Below, piece after piece: positions 9,626-20,289 of a DNA stretch of 64,000 bases. The stretch comes from Brachypterus glaber (lineage: Eukaryota > Arthropoda > Insecta > Coleoptera > Kateretidae): NCBI GenBank assembly GCA_958510825.1, contig OY294044.1, positions 85,792,895-85,856,894 of the forward strand, given 5' to 3'. A program made the position numbers and the translations under genes. The notes under the pieces were generated by a model. The model searched no databases, was not told the DNA's origin, and was given only the letters and a program-made list of their open reading frames with translations. The stretch's first letter is position 1; every line of letters starts with the position of its first letter.

Positions 9626-9902
9626 CAATGATCCCAACCAAGAACTTAGTTACCCCACCGAGAACTCAATGATCCCATCCGAGAACTCAATGATCCCATC
9701 CGAGAACTGAATGGTCCCATCCGAGAACTCAATTATCCCATCCGAGAACTCAATGATCCCAGCCGAGACCTCAATGATCCCAGCCAAGAACCCAATGATC
9801 CCAGCTGAGAAGTCAATGATCCCATCCGAGAACTCAATGATCCTAGCCGAGAACCCAATGATCCCATCCGAAACTCAATGATTCCAGCCGAGAACTCAAT
9901 GC
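9626..9902. repeat. 21-bp minisatellite (~13 units)
   Basis: Tandem units of 21 bp based on GAGAACTCAATGATCCCATC run from 9626 to about 9902. Individual changes include CCATCC versus CCAGCC, and one unit is shortened near 9866. Because 21 is a multiple of three, the minus strand stays open over 9733-9981 and would encode a heptad-like (GSLxSxL/M) repeat. I see no start context or neighbouring gene that makes that product likely. Confidence 0.92.
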
Positions 9903-10006
9903 GAGCGTCACATATTTTGGACACTTTTTCGTAACGGTTTTTTCGTGACTGTTTCAGCCCTCTACCCCCCGTCATAAACATATTAATGTTAAAAAAAAAT
10001 ATAATA

Positions 10007-10098
10007 CAGCCTGTTCCAAAACTCGCGTACCGAAATTTGAGGGTATATTAAAAACCCTCTGGAAAATATGAAAAAAATTAAAAAAAAATCCATCTTCA
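10007..10098. repeat. Left terminal inverted repeat of the Tc1/mariner element
   Basis: Starts CAGCCTGTTCCAAAACTCGC next to TA and continues through a GAGGGTATATTAAAAACCCTC block that is itself a near-palindrome. It matches the right end inverted. Confidence 0.9.
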
Positions 10099-10564
10099 AT
10101 ACTAATTAAAAAGGAAGCTATTTAATCTGACCAATCCTGTTGCTGATGTTAAATTACCTAAAAATTAGTTTTTTCCTACTTATTAGTAACTATGGTTGCA
10201 TTTTAATGGCTGACTCGTGCATTGTTTAAGACTTTCAACTTTAGAATATTTTTAGGTTATTATATTTTGACAAAACCGACAGAGGCTATCAAATATTCTA
10301 TTTTTATAGGGTCACTCCATCCGGCGGTGGTTTTATGATACCCGTCTTAGACGGCAGCAACAAACTGCCGCTGCAACTCCATTCAGCGCGCTGGATGTAG
10401 TGTTTCTTTTTATTAGAAACTCAGATCTTTTAATTGATTTACTGGCTATAAATTCTTAATACAAATTAATAAAATAAAAATACAATAACTGAATTTTATT
10501 TATTTATTTCAAAGTAATGAACATAGGAAAAATTTGTTATCGGTGTTCCGAAAAGAGAACATTC

Positions 10565-10838
10565 TAGCTAGAATGTAATTTTAAGATTGGTGCAGAGGGC
10601 AAGGATTTTGGAAGTTTAAACGCAAACAGAAAAGTGGTTGGAGACACTTCGCGAAATTTAAAAACTGTTGATAATGAAGAAGCTGTCATTTAGACTTTTG
10701 AAGAATAATCTGGAACAAGCATTAGTATCGTGGCAAGAAATCTTGATATGTCTGTCCTGTGTTTAATGAACTCTAAAAGATGAAGAAACGCATTATTTTT
10801 AGCAAACTCGCGTTCAATGTATGAAGCATGCTAAAGAA
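10565..10838 (+). pseudogene. Inverted, decayed transposase fragment
   Basis: The plus strand here matches the antisense-encoded transposase at roughly residues 43-128, in the opposite orientation. Shared blocks include VILRLVQRAR (from GTAATTTTAAGATTGGTGCA), the DNEEAV region, the ARNLDMS region (GCAAGAAATCTTGATATGTC), LKDE, and TRVQC near 10810. Several stops and frame changes interrupt it, so it is non-functional. It ends where the main gene's stop lies (10831), giving two transposase segments tail to tail. It may be a rearranged duplicate of the gene or a remnant of another copy. Confidence 0.85.
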
Positions 10839-11965
10839 TATGTTCAAAATGACCTCCACCAACTTGAACACATAAAGCAGCTCTTTTTAACAGACTTCTC
10901 CTGGCATTAATAATCATATTTGGAGTTACTGACTCAAGCGATTCATGTATTCGGTCTCCTAGTTCTTCTACAGTGTCTGGCATATTTCTATACACTAAAT
11001 TTTTTACATGGCCCCATAAAAAGAATTCCATTGGAGTGAGATCAGGGGATCTAGGAGGCCACCTTCTGGGACCCCCACGACCTATCCAACTGTTTGGAAA
11101 ACTGATGTCGAGTTGGCTTCTTGCCGTTTCTGAGAAATGCACTGGACAGCCATCATGTTGAAACCAGATGTTAGCCACATTTGCCAACCTTTGAAGTGGG
11201 ATGTCATCAATAAGATTTTCCACTTCATCCCTTAAGAAGTTAGTGTAGGTTTCGCCATTTAATCTGCCAGGAAGCTCATGGGGTCCAACCTAAAAACAAA
11301 TATTTTAAGCATTTTATGGTGGTTTATTTCTCAAAATAACTTACTATAGCATCTCCCAATATTCCGGCCTAAATATTCAAGGAAAACCTTTGTTGGGGAT
11401 TTCCTTGCCTGAAGGCATGGGGATTTTCCTGTCCCCAAACATGAGAATTCCTTGAATTAAAAAAATCATCTCTTTGAAACCCAGACTCATCCGTAAAAAG
11501 AATGCTTTTTACAAAGTTTTCATTTTCTTGATGTTTCTGCAACAGCCATGTGCAAAATTGGACTCGTAAAGGATAGTCCTCCGGTGTCAAGCATTGTACT
11601 CGAGTGTAATGAAAGGGATGCATTTTTTCATCTTTTAGAATTCGTTGAACAGAGGTCTTAGACATATCAAGATTTCTAGCCACGATACTAAGGCTTGTTT
11701 CAGGTTCTTCTTCAAAAGCCTGAATGACAGCTTCTTCATTATCAACAGTTCTTGCAGTTAGTGGAGCGCCTCCAATTTCTTTTTTGTTTGGATTTAAATT
11801 TCCAGAATTTCTTGCCCTTTGCACCAATCTTAAAATAACATTTCTGCTAGGATGTTCTCTATTGGGAAAACGAATAGAATATTCTACAGATGTAGCTGAA
11901 GCACTCCGGCCACACTCGCCATATAAAATTAGCATTTCGCAATACTCTTCTGAAGTAAACATCAT
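10831..11965 (-). pseudogene. Tc1/mariner-type transposase with DUF4817-like N-terminus (intron, one stop)
   Basis: Predicted DDE transposase that would cut and join transposon ends in the nucleus. The start is ATG at 11965 (MMFTSEEYCEMLILYGECG). Residues ~1-60 resemble the DUF4817 helix-turn-helix domain and ~85-115 a second HTH. The catalytic triad is visible: D159 in LFTDESG, D253 in FQHDGCP and D290 in RSPDLTP, with 36 residues between the last two. Exon 1 is 11965-11345 and exon 2 is 11289-10831. A 55-bp GT...AG intron (11344-11290, GTAAGT donor, T-rich acceptor) restores the frame as GDAI|VGPHELPGRLNG, giving about 359 codons, normal for the family. A single TAG at 11371-11369 lies where relatives usually have Trp, so this copy appears inactivated by one base. 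Confidence 0.88.
11290..11344 (-). other. Predicted 55-bp intron in the transposase gene
   Basis: On the minus strand the segment starts GTAAGT and ends TTTGTTTTTAG. Removing it joins exon codons GAT-GCT-ATA to GTT-GGA-CCC in phase 0 and restores family-conserved sequence. If retained, its stops would end the frame. Confidence 0.8.
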
Positions 11966-12149
11966 GAAAGTTTTGATATTTTTTTATGACATTAATAAAT
12001 ATTTATGTCACATTAATCACCATGTCAACCTACAGAATATGTACCTGCAATAATTAAATTTGCTTCCATAGCTACAAATTCAACCTTTAATGGTAATTTA
12101 TAATCAGCCACAGTATTGGTCCACTTAAAGCGTTCTTATTTTTGAATTG

Positions 12150-12243
12150 AACGAAGATGGATTTTTTTTGAATTTTTTTTATATTTTCCAGAGGGTTTTT
12201 AATATACCCTCAAATTTCGGTACGCGAGTTCTGGAACAGGCTG
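12150..12243. repeat. Right terminal inverted repeat of the Tc1/mariner element
   Basis: The complement of 10007-10098, ending TTCTGGAACAGGCTG before TA at 12244. It differs from the left end at only a few positions. Confidence 0.9.
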
Positions 12244-12245
12244 TA

Positions 12246-12870
12246 TATACACAGGGTGTTCGGAAGAATGGTTTGAACATGAGGTATATCGAAAACAAAA
12301 AACAAAAATTTTTGAATTATTACCAAATAATTTTAAAGTCTAATTCTTTTTTTCTCATCGAACCTCACCGGACGGACCATAATATATTTTTAATATTATA
12401 TTAAAAACATCATATCAAGTTAAAAAACAATTGCAACGTAAAAGTACCACAAGTAGAATCAAAAAAGGCTTGAATATACTTTATTCGGATTAAAGTGTTA
12501 AAAAATACAGTAGTTCCATCTAGGAATTAGTTAGGGTACCTGAAACCCTTAACCACAGAAGCTAATAAACAAATGATTGTGATTTTTAAAAAATAATAAA
12601 TTAAGTTTATTCCAAATGAAATTATTGATTATTTAGATACAAATTATTTGATAAATGTATCAATAATATAAATATTTTTTAAATTTTAGTATTTTAATTA
12701 AAATAGCGTATAAAAATCTTGTCAATCTCAAAAACAAAAACTAGTAGAACATTTTTGTTTATGCAAACTTATAACTTGGGTTTATATTGATTGACATTAA
12801 TTCTATTCTGATAGCTTTAATAACAATGCCAAAAACGATTGATCTGTCTTAGCTGGGACACCCTGTATGT
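12246..12870. repeat. Possible MITE, weakly supported ends
   Basis: Just beyond the Tc1/mariner element is ACACAGGGTGTTCGGAAGAA (12249), and at 12853-12868 is GGGACACCCTGTAT. Only about nine terminal bases match as an inverted repeat (CAGGGTGT). The second end has a relative at 15253-15280. This could be one old element or two unrelated ends. Confidence 0.3.
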
Positions 12871-14890
12871 TTCTTTCGTGGGGTTGCCGAAAGTAAAAAC
12901 AACCCTATATTAATTTCAGAAAATGCAATAATCGAAAATATGAAAACTTCGGAAGCTAGTTGATATTCACTCTCGGGCGTATCGAACCGATAATATTTGA
13001 GCAGCTACGAATATTTGTTAGGAGAATTTCAATTTCAAAATTTCCGGCTTCAAATTTGCATAGAATCGGAAAGATTAAGGACTTTGTCAGGAATTTCCAC
13101 TGAAAAGGCCAGGTTGCCAAGTCTAGACAAGTACTTAAATTAGTTTTCCTACAACCACCTATAAAACTACAAATTTCACACCATTTATAGAGTAAAAAGT
13201 GTCATATTTAATACGCGTGCGGAATAATATCAAAAATTTATGGAAAAGCAAAGCTATCATGATTATTTTTTTCAAAATATTTACCATTTTATTAAAAGTT
13301 TTTTCATTTCATTTTTATGTATCTGGATATATTTAGTTTTCACTTTTCCACTTTTTTATTAAGGTGGGTGAGCCAGTTAGTGCCATGTTAAGACATTTTA
13401 TTTCTTACTGCATTCAAATTAACTTATAATCACCTGAAACTTTACTACATTAACAATAAACATATATTTATTCTAATGGGTAAAAAATAAACACACTGTA
13501 GGAGCTATAAGATATTATTGATTATTGATTTTTAAAAAATATTGCATACTGACAATATTAGGAATCCATGTCCCAAATATTGCCATAGTACTAGCAATAA
13601 TAGTAAAGACCAAACTAATAAGAAAATATTGTGGCACAAAAACAATTTCAGCTGTTTTTGGGAAAAATTTAGAAACTTAAATAGCAATCTGTCAATTTTA
13701 GTAAGCCCTACGCAATCATGTACATGTACATTACAATCTTATATCGGCCTGGTGATTCTATTTGAATTAAAAGTAGAATTAAGATTAAGCACTCTCTGAT
13801 ATCTTCGTTGCTTTATTTTCTTGTTGTTTTTTGTTTTTTTGATTCTTTTTTGTTGTCAACTACGTTGCATGAAAATATTAGGAACTTAGCTACTTAGACA
13901 ACAATCTCAAAAAATTACCTTTTCGCTTCTTTATTGAGTGAAACACAATATGGGCCAAGAACGTACATGTTTGTGCCTACCTTATTACGTTCTTGCCATG
14001 CAATAATCGATGCTACCCAGCTTGCGACAGTCAGCACAAGTTTTTATAGTGGAAGATCACGAAACACGAACTGCGTTTTTGTGTTCGCCATTACTAACTG
14101 GATACAGATACATCCTATATACAGGCATCTTTTCAATGTAAAAGATATACTGGCAGTGTCATCTATTACACATAGGACGAACTCACAAGTTTAAGAGGGG
14201 GTAGCAATATTAGGAACATGGCAATAATTGGCTCGCCTTCTTAATGTCTATCTCAGTCAATTTCGTCCAAAAAGTGAAATCTTTCCCTTCTTGGTCTCAC
14301 CGGTTCAATTCTAAATTATAAATCGTTTTAATTTTTATCAAACAACAAAAACTTTAAGGAACAAAACCTAACTAGATTTAACTGGCAAAGTCTAATTTAG
14401 GAAAACGAACAAAAGAGAACAAGGTAAACTTGAATTGATTTATTAAGGTTGACGCACAAAAATTCGGAAATTTTAACAAAACTGCAGCTGTTACTTAATT
14501 TTCTTGGTGTTTTTTAATAATATCTTAATTTTAATCAGTGTAATAATTTTATTTATCTTTATTTAAACAAAATAACATTTATTTTAAAAAATATTATTTT
14601 AATTATAGTCGAAGTAGCATCAAAAGGAAAAAAGAACTTTTTCTACTACCTAATCAAGTGCTAGCTTACATATTATCAACCGTTGTCAAGATTTGTTTAC
14701 CTTGGCAACCAATAAAATCAGTGAATTCATTTATTATTGACCGTTGTTAAGCATTGTTTATTAACGACGGTCAATAATGAAAAAATTTTGAGACAACCAC
14801 TAACTTTTTTCTACTTATTTTTCAAACTGACAGCTATATCAAAATGATGTTTAACTTAATTTTTAACTGATATTTGGAGTTATTAGCTTT
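12871..14890. other. Two kilobases without a recognised gene
   Basis: Open frames at 13542-13799 and 13934-14194 have no motif or composition I recognise and lack supporting context. A hairpin built on TTATTGACCGT/ACGGTCAATAA lies at about 14732-14778. No other repeat or RNA gene was recognised. Confidence 0.45.
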
Positions 14891-14892
14891 AG

Positions 14893-15036
14893 GTGGTAGA
14901 AAAAATAATATATGCACCACGTATGCGAACTGTCTTAAGAGCTCTCGACTGATTTTTTTTTTGCCTCGACTCCGTCTCAGCAAAAACACTTCTCGAACAC
15001 TAAAGACTTAGTTCGCATACTAGGTGCATAATATAC

Positions 15037-15045
<9 letters not shown>
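14893..15045 (-). repeat. Nested-hairpin module, inverted orientation
   Basis: Nested pairs are TATGCACC/GGTGCATA and GTATGCGAACT/AGTTCGCATAC, with repeated CTCGA words inside. Read on the minus strand, it begins TAATAGTATATTATGC and ends CATATATTATTTTTTCTACC. These are the same two flanking words seen at H1, 32438-32520 and 40285-40395. Confidence 0.65.

Positions 15046-15070
<25 letters not shown>
15031..15070. repeat. (ATT)n microsatellite
   Basis: About twelve uninterrupted ATT units between ATACT and GTGATTTT. Confidence 0.95.
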
Positions 15071-15466
15071 GTGATTTTAATAAAATGATTTATAATGATA
15101 AATTATAAAACATTATTTGTTTAAGGTACCAAAAATAAGCCCGAATTACAAACTTTTCATAAATACAAGGCAAAATTTTATTTTATTAGTTTTCATAATA
15201 AAGCCAAAAAAAATAACATTCATGGTTGCTTGATTGATTGATTGATTGATGGGCTGTTTTAGCTGGGACACGCGGTATATAAAAAATCTTTTAGAAAAAA
15301 ATAATTTTACTGACTGAATTTTATTGTTGCAGGTATGGATTAGAATAATCATTATAATTATTAACTAAATAATAATTTTAGGCCTAGTGGATGTAAGTAT
15401 GGTATTTATTAGGACAATTTTTTTTAATTTTTAACAAAATAATAAAAATATTATTTAAATATACTA

Positions 15467-16112
15467 TCAATCTATTTTATAATCATCGTACAGAGTGATA
15501 TTGGTAGACCGCAATATCGGGCTGCTGGCTCTCTCTCTCTCTTCAGTGCCAAGAGTCAACTCTGCACGCTGATTAAGAAAATATTCTTTGACTTTATTCG
15601 CTAAATGAATAATGTCATGAGATTGATGTTTGCTTGTGCGCCATCTATTGCTAGATGTAGACAACTACTCATACCTCTCCTAGTCTGGAGACTGAATGGT
15701 ATCAAGTTGAAGACTTGTGTGTCTCAAGCACATAGTACCACTAACGTGTGGTTAGGCGTAGAATTTATTAGGACAGAAAGTTTTAATTTTAAACAAAATT
15801 ATAAAAATATTATTTAAATATTCCATCAATCTATTTTCTGATCATGGTACAGAGTGATACTGGTAGACTGCAGTTTCAGGCTGCTGTAGTTGTCTACATG
15901 TAGCAATAGATGGCTCACAAGCAAACATCAATCTCATGACATTATTCATTTAGCGAATAAAGTCAAAGAATATTTTCTTAATCAGCGTGCAGGTTGACTA
16001 TTGTTACTGAAGAGGGCCAGCAGCCCCTAAACTGCAGTCTACCAATATCACTCTGTACTATGATTCGAAAATAGATTTATGGAATATTTAAATATGATAT
16101 TTATTATTAATA
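15467..16112. repeat. Dispersed repeat family A, inverted pair
   Basis: The left half (15467-15690) carries the family-A phrases inverted: ATCTATTTTATAATCATCGT, GTACAGAGTGATATTGGTAG, CGCCATCTATTGCTAGATGT. The right half (15888-16112) carries them in forward order. The middle contains the GTGTCTCAAGCACATAGTACC and ATTTTAAACAAAATTATAAA blocks. A CT microsatellite (15529-15542) interrupts the left half. The pair forms a large imperfect foldback without coding content. Confidence 0.8.
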
Positions 16113-16535
16113 TTTAATTTTATTTATTTATTTTTTTGGGAACTTTATTTTTTTTTTGGAACTTTGATTTACATTTTTTTTTTAATTAATAATTCTATTT
16201 TTTTAATTCTTTACTTTTTTGTACACTTGTACTATAGAGAAAACTATTGCAGTATTTTAAATATTGTTTCAGATTTAAAAAAAATCAATTGGTAATATAT
16301 TCATCTGAGATACAGCACTTAAAAAAAGTTTTGCAGTTTTATGTACTTTAAAATTAAAAAAATTGAACCCACTCAATTAGCCATGCCTCAGATATTTCAG
16401 ATAAGTTTAAAAACTTTAAACTTGCCTACCATGTTTTTAACTTTTTTTTATGTTTTAAAGTTTTCAAGAACCGATTCTACGTTGAATTTATTTATGCTAA
16501 ACCTTTACTACCAATAAATAAGAAACATAAAAAAA
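16113..16535. other. No gene recognised
   Basis: T-rich and A-rich runs dominate. No coding frame or terminal repeat was found before the MITE at 16538. Confidence 0.5.
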
Positions 16536-16537
16536 TA

Positions 16538-17157
16538 CAGGGTGATCAGTAACTGCCATGCCAAAATTAAAGAGATGATTCTACATCCATAAAGGGTGGT
16601 CCGGAAATAATCCCTAAGGAAGCTACGGCCCTTCGAAGATAACATACTGAATGGGGAACAAATAAGAGCAGCAATAAAATTTTAATGCTGCAGGGTTTCT
16701 TCATTTAAAACTGAGCAAAAAAGTATTCTTCTCCAAAACACCTAAATTTTATATTAAAGGAGTAATTGCCTTTTAAAAAGTAACGTTTTTGGCACAAAAT
16801 GTTACTTTTTAAAAGGCTTAAATCCAAAAAATCTACAAATAAAAAAGTTTGGGGCAAAAATGTGTTAAGCCTCACATATTTTGTCCGTCTAGATACGCCT
16901 CTGGATAAATTCAAAAAAAAATAAATTAATATAAACTTATTGCCCTTATTAATACTACTATACATGCAAAAGATCGTTGCTCTAGCTTAATGGGAACCAG
17001 AGTTATTAATTAAAAACCTTATTTTTATTGCCATTTTAAAAGGCCGTAGCTCCCTTAGGGCTCATTTCCGGACCAACCTTTATTGGAGATTTTTTTTGAT
17101 ATTTTTGGATATAGAATCACCTTTTAAATTTTGGCATGCCAGTTATTGATCACCCTG
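16538..17157. mobile_element. MITE with TA duplication, 620 bp
   Basis: Inverted termini begin CAGGGTGATCA (16538) and end TGATCACCCTG (17157), flanked by TA at 16536-16537 and 17158-17159. Homology between the ends continues through CCATGCCAAAATT and the GGTTGGTCCGGAAAT...CCTAAGG.AGCTACGGCC block. Internal hairpins include TTTTAAAAAGTAACG/GTTACTTTTTAAAA. It has no coding capacity. TA duplication and the CAGGGTG start fit a Tc1/mariner-type non-autonomous element. Relatives are at 34316-35028, 37370-38806 and 340-760. Confidence 0.88.
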
Positions 17158-17840
17158 TATATTAAAATTGCGAATATCCCCCATTTATCATTTCATTATT
17201 TTCTCCCGGCTGTATTTTAAAAGTACATTTAAATTAAGCTATTTTAAAATTGCTAGGTTCTGGATCCGGTTTCTTTGGGTACTAAAAGCTTTAAGAACAG
17301 TGGAAATGAGCAAGCAAAAAATCTATTTTTAACTTGCCGAGTCATACAGGGTGTCTCAACGAAGCCGAGTCGTTCGATATATAGTAAAGTATCCACTTTA
17401 GAGAAAAACTTTAACGGGAAAAGTTGTATGGTTTAAAAAAAAAAATATTCAAAAAATATTTTAAAATATACAGGATGGTTCCCCTAGGGTGGGTAACATC
17501 TGACTTAATTTTTTTAAATAGAATGGTATATTTTTTATTATGTCATCTTACTTTTCATAAAAATAACTTTATTTTAATGTCATATTATATGGGTCTATTG
17601 TTTATAGTTTTTGAGATATATTTGTTTTTTTGAGAAAAAATGCATTTATAGTGATGAGATTAAACCTGCTTCAATTTCTTTACTTTTTGTCAAAAATTAA
17701 TAAAATTTTGCAAGCTTATCTTAAAAGGGTGTATCTAATTACTTTATGTACAAAAAATAAAATGTTTTATACAGGGAGTTCAAAATTAATATTTAAACTT
17801 TTAGATTTTCAAACATAAAAAAAAAACAATTTTTGTAAAT
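17158..17840. other. Repeat-like sequence, no gene
   Basis: Contains CATACAGGGTGTCTCAACGA at 17344, TATACAGGATGGTTCCCCTA at 17467 and TATACAGGGAGTTC at 17769. These look like ends of CAGGGT-type MITEs, but no matching partners were found. The two small open frames (17424-17818) are AT-rich and unconvincing. Confidence 0.45.
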
Positions 17841-17845
17841 GGAAT

Positions 17846-17995
17846 GTAATAATAATAATAATATAATAATAATATATTTATTTTATAAATAAAAACGGAA
17901 TACATAGTGGCACTAAGTAGACAACTTTGAAAAATAAAATTTGTCAAATAAAACAGGCAGGCGCCTGAAACCTAATAATAAAAGTTTTTACAATA
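17846..17995. repeat. (AAT)n run and possible retroposon 3' sequence
   Basis: An interrupted (AAT)n run at 17849-17880 is followed by GGAATACATAGTGGCACTAA and CAGGCGCCTG. It could be an older 3' end into which the adjacent non-LTR tail inserted. No coding sequence is present. Confidence 0.4.
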
Positions 17996-17997
17996 AT

Positions 17998-19290
17998 ATT
18001 TATTTATTTATTTATTTATTTATTCCAGCATGATTATGCTATATAATATACATATTATGTACAAAGAAAAAAAAATAACATTAATATTAACCATTAAAAA
18101 CAGCATTTACAAAACAAAAAAAAACAAAGTTATTGTGCAAATAAAAGAAGGCGCCACGTAGAAATTAACGTAGAGTTAAAGGCCAGGTCAGAGTCAAATA
18201 AGGACTGGAGAAAAGAGTTTTGAGTACAGGAAAGGCGTTTCACAAAATTAGCAACTTTTTTGCGTCGTAAAGCATCAAGCGTGTCAATTCCGGAATACGC
18301 GAAAATTTCTGAAGCACTATTGTAGCGGGAAAGTCTGTGTAGTATACGGAAGGCATCGTTGTAACATATCCGAAGCGTGCGCCATGAAGCAGCAGTGTGG
18401 TTAAACCATAATTCACCAGCATAGAGGTTATAGCAGAATGTTTTAAAAAGAAGATTTTTGACTTCGGAGGAGCACTTATAAAACCTTCTGGCAATCATGT
18501 TTGAGCGGGCACATAAGCTTTTGTAGAGTCGTTGAATATCAGAATTATCACAGAGCTTGTCATTTATAACATGACCAAGATATTTTATCTCAGAGACGCG
18601 ATCAACTAAACTATTATCGAGATACACAGCAGGAACACTTAGGTCTTTATATGAAGGGGGTTTAAATACCATTATTTTGCTTTTGTCGCCGTTGTATTTG
18701 AGAAAGAAAGCCCTAGCGAACTCTTCGCATTTTTTCACCAACATGCGAATACCCTGAAGTGAAGGACTAAGAAGGACCATGTCATCGGCGTAGCTAATGC
18801 AGTTAATCTTGACGCCTCCACAATAGCAGCCTGCAGGAACTTTGGCAAGGATTGAGTGCAGTTCATCTATATAAGAATTAAATTCATCAGGAGCGAGTAA
18901 GCTGCCTTGGCGTACTCCGTTGCGAAGATTGAAGGATGGAGACAGGGAGGACCCCCAGAGGACAGATGCGGTGGCTTTGCGATTCCAGCTATTCAAAAAT
19001 CGGCATAGGTATCTAGGAACCTTATGTTTTAATAAAGTGTTGATCAAAGTAGGATGGTGCACTCTATCAAACGCCTTCCTTAGGTCCAGGAAAATAGCAT
19101 AAACAGGGGTATTCTTTTTAAGGTAATACGTAACCGTTTCTTTAAACAACAGGATAGCTTCAGACGTGCCACTACCTTTCTTGAAGCCGAACTGATTATA
19201 ACAGGTTTTAAAGTAGGGTTCACATCTGGTTAGAATAATAAGCTCCAGGACTTTGGATATTATGTTAACTTTTGGAAAAATTAAAATATA
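17998..19290 (-). mobile_element. 5'-truncated non-LTR retrotransposon (element B)
   Basis: The minus-strand copy consists of the distal reverse-transcriptase ORF, about 100 bp of 3' UTR and a clear (AATA)n tail (+ strand TTTA repeats at 18000-18027). The 5' end stops inside the RT domain near 19270-19290, directly against the 3' end of a second element. 5' truncation and a simple-repeat tail are signatures of target-primed reverse transcription. Confidence 0.8.
18130..19290 (-). pseudogene. Reverse transcriptase, C-terminal two thirds (element B)
   Basis: About 375 codons are open without a stop from ISKVLELIIL to the end. RT motifs appear in order: QFGFKKGSGTSEA, the first catalytic aspartate in FLDLRKAFDRVHH, NGVRQGSLLAPDEFNSYIDE, the catalytic SYADDMVLL, then the thumb segment EIKYLGHVIND and NNLL-type helices (LLFKTFCYNLYAGELW). 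The upstream RT palm and any endonuclease are missing. 'YLGHxINDxLxDxxDI' resembles CR1/Daphne-type elements, but I do not assign a clade. The frame is intact, so the copy is fairly young, although it has no start of its own and cannot be functional. Confidence 0.85.
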
Positions 19291-19304
19291 TAAATAGTTT
19301 ACAT

Positions 19305-20212
19305 TCAAATTACATTTAAAATAAAATACAAAAAAATATAAAAATCTGATAGTTTGTATGATTCAAGTTCTACCAAATGAGAAAATACCAATTTTTTAAA
19401 ATGCTTTAGATTTCTTGTAGCTTTAATATCTACAGGAAGTTTGTTAAATATAGTCAAGGCCGAGTAAAAACTGCCACTCTCAAAGGTAGTGAGCCTATGC
19501 CGTGGCAGGTTGTAGTTGAGATTCCGGTCACTTACTGTTTTTAAATGATTAAATAAATTGTTATGTTTAAATATAAATAATAAAATTTCATAGATGTAAA
19601 CCCCTGTAAGAGTTAAAATGTTGTTGTTTTTGAAAAGACCTCTGCAAGAATCTCTACTTTTGAGACCTAACATGACTCTGAGAGTCTTTTTTTGGATTGT
19701 AAATAAATCCTCCACGCCCGTGCTCCCTCCCCAAAAAATTATTCTAAATTTTAACAAGGACTGAAAGTTGGCATGGTAAACAGTTTTTAAGGTGTCTTGA
19801 TTTACATAAGGTTTCAAAACTCTTATGGAAAACATAGCCCTACCCAATCTCTTACCTAAATCTTCTAACTGCTGGCCCCATCCTAGGTGTTCGTCCAGGT
19901 ACAGACCCAAGAATCCGGTTCCACTTGTTGTGTTGATTGTTGATTGTGTCGGCAATTGGCATCTGCTCAGGAGTGTTAAAGTTTGATCTTGAAGTCTTGA
20001 AGAGTATAATGTTTGTTTTGTCTTTATTTAGCACAAGTTTGTTTTTGAGGAACCAATTAAGTAATTCATTGATACTATTTCTATGTTTACTCAACAAGCC
20101 CTCAAGATTTTTGGCTTTAATTATAGAGTTTGTGTCATCAGCAAAATTGACAAGTGCACCATCCCCTCTTGCCAACACAATGTCATTTATTTTATATGGC
20201 AAATAGAACCGG
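19305..20212 (-). pseudogene. Jockey-like reverse transcriptase fragment, frameshifted (element A)
   Basis: The C-terminal part of a second, different non-LTR RT. The first frame (20202 to about 19930) has NDIVLARGDGALVNFADDTN, where FADD is the catalytic motif, then LLNWFLKNKLVLNKDKTN. A frameshift near 19915-19950 moves to the frame with GFLGLYLDEHLGWGQQLEDL, FWGGSTGVEDLFTIQKKTLR, SRDSCRGLF and the terminal FNKLPVDIKATRNLKHFKK block. Another frame slip lies at the extreme 5' end (about 20205). Order and spacing match the RT palm, thumb and C-terminal domain of Jockey-type elements. It is 5'-truncated and dead. Confidence 0.85.
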
Positions 20213-20236
20213 ACCTATAACGCATAATGCTATATT

Positions 20237-20268
20237 ATTAAATGTAGAATTTTATTCTACATTTAATG
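20237..20268. repeat. Short palindrome beside the truncated LINE
   Basis: ATTAAATGTAGAAT is followed by a 3-4 base loop and its complement ATTCTACATTTAAT. It lies about 25 bp beyond the 5' truncation point of element A. No function can be assigned. Confidence 0.7.
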
Positions 20269-20289
20269 AGCAAACAAAAAATATTTTAA

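Larger units (their letters stand above)
10007..12243 (-). mobile_element. Tc1/mariner-superfamily transposon (2237 bp)
   Basis: The ends are inverted repeats of about 92 bp (10007-~10098 and ~12150-12243), starting CAGCCTGTTCC with only a few mismatches between them. TA dinucleotides flank both ends (10005-10006, 12244-12245), as expected for TA target duplication in the IS630/Tc1/mariner superfamily. The element carries one transposase gene on the minus strand. Between the left terminus and that gene is a decayed second transposase piece in opposite orientation. The close match of the termini suggests moderately recent activity. An in-frame stop makes this copy non-autonomous unless the stop is read through. 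Confidence 0.9.

Noticed and set aside
9626..9902. Regular 21-bp repeats as a CRISPR array
   Set aside because: Units are directly adjacent with no unique spacers, and the context is eukaryotic; it is a minisatellite.
13542..14194. Two adjacent plus-strand frames as a small host gene
   Set aside because: No domain, splice logic or codon bias supports them; the lengths are expected by chance.
17998..20212. One continuous LINE covering both reverse-transcriptase regions
   Set aside because: Both parts contain their own catalytic YADD/FADD motif and different thumb sequences, so they are two truncated elements, not one.
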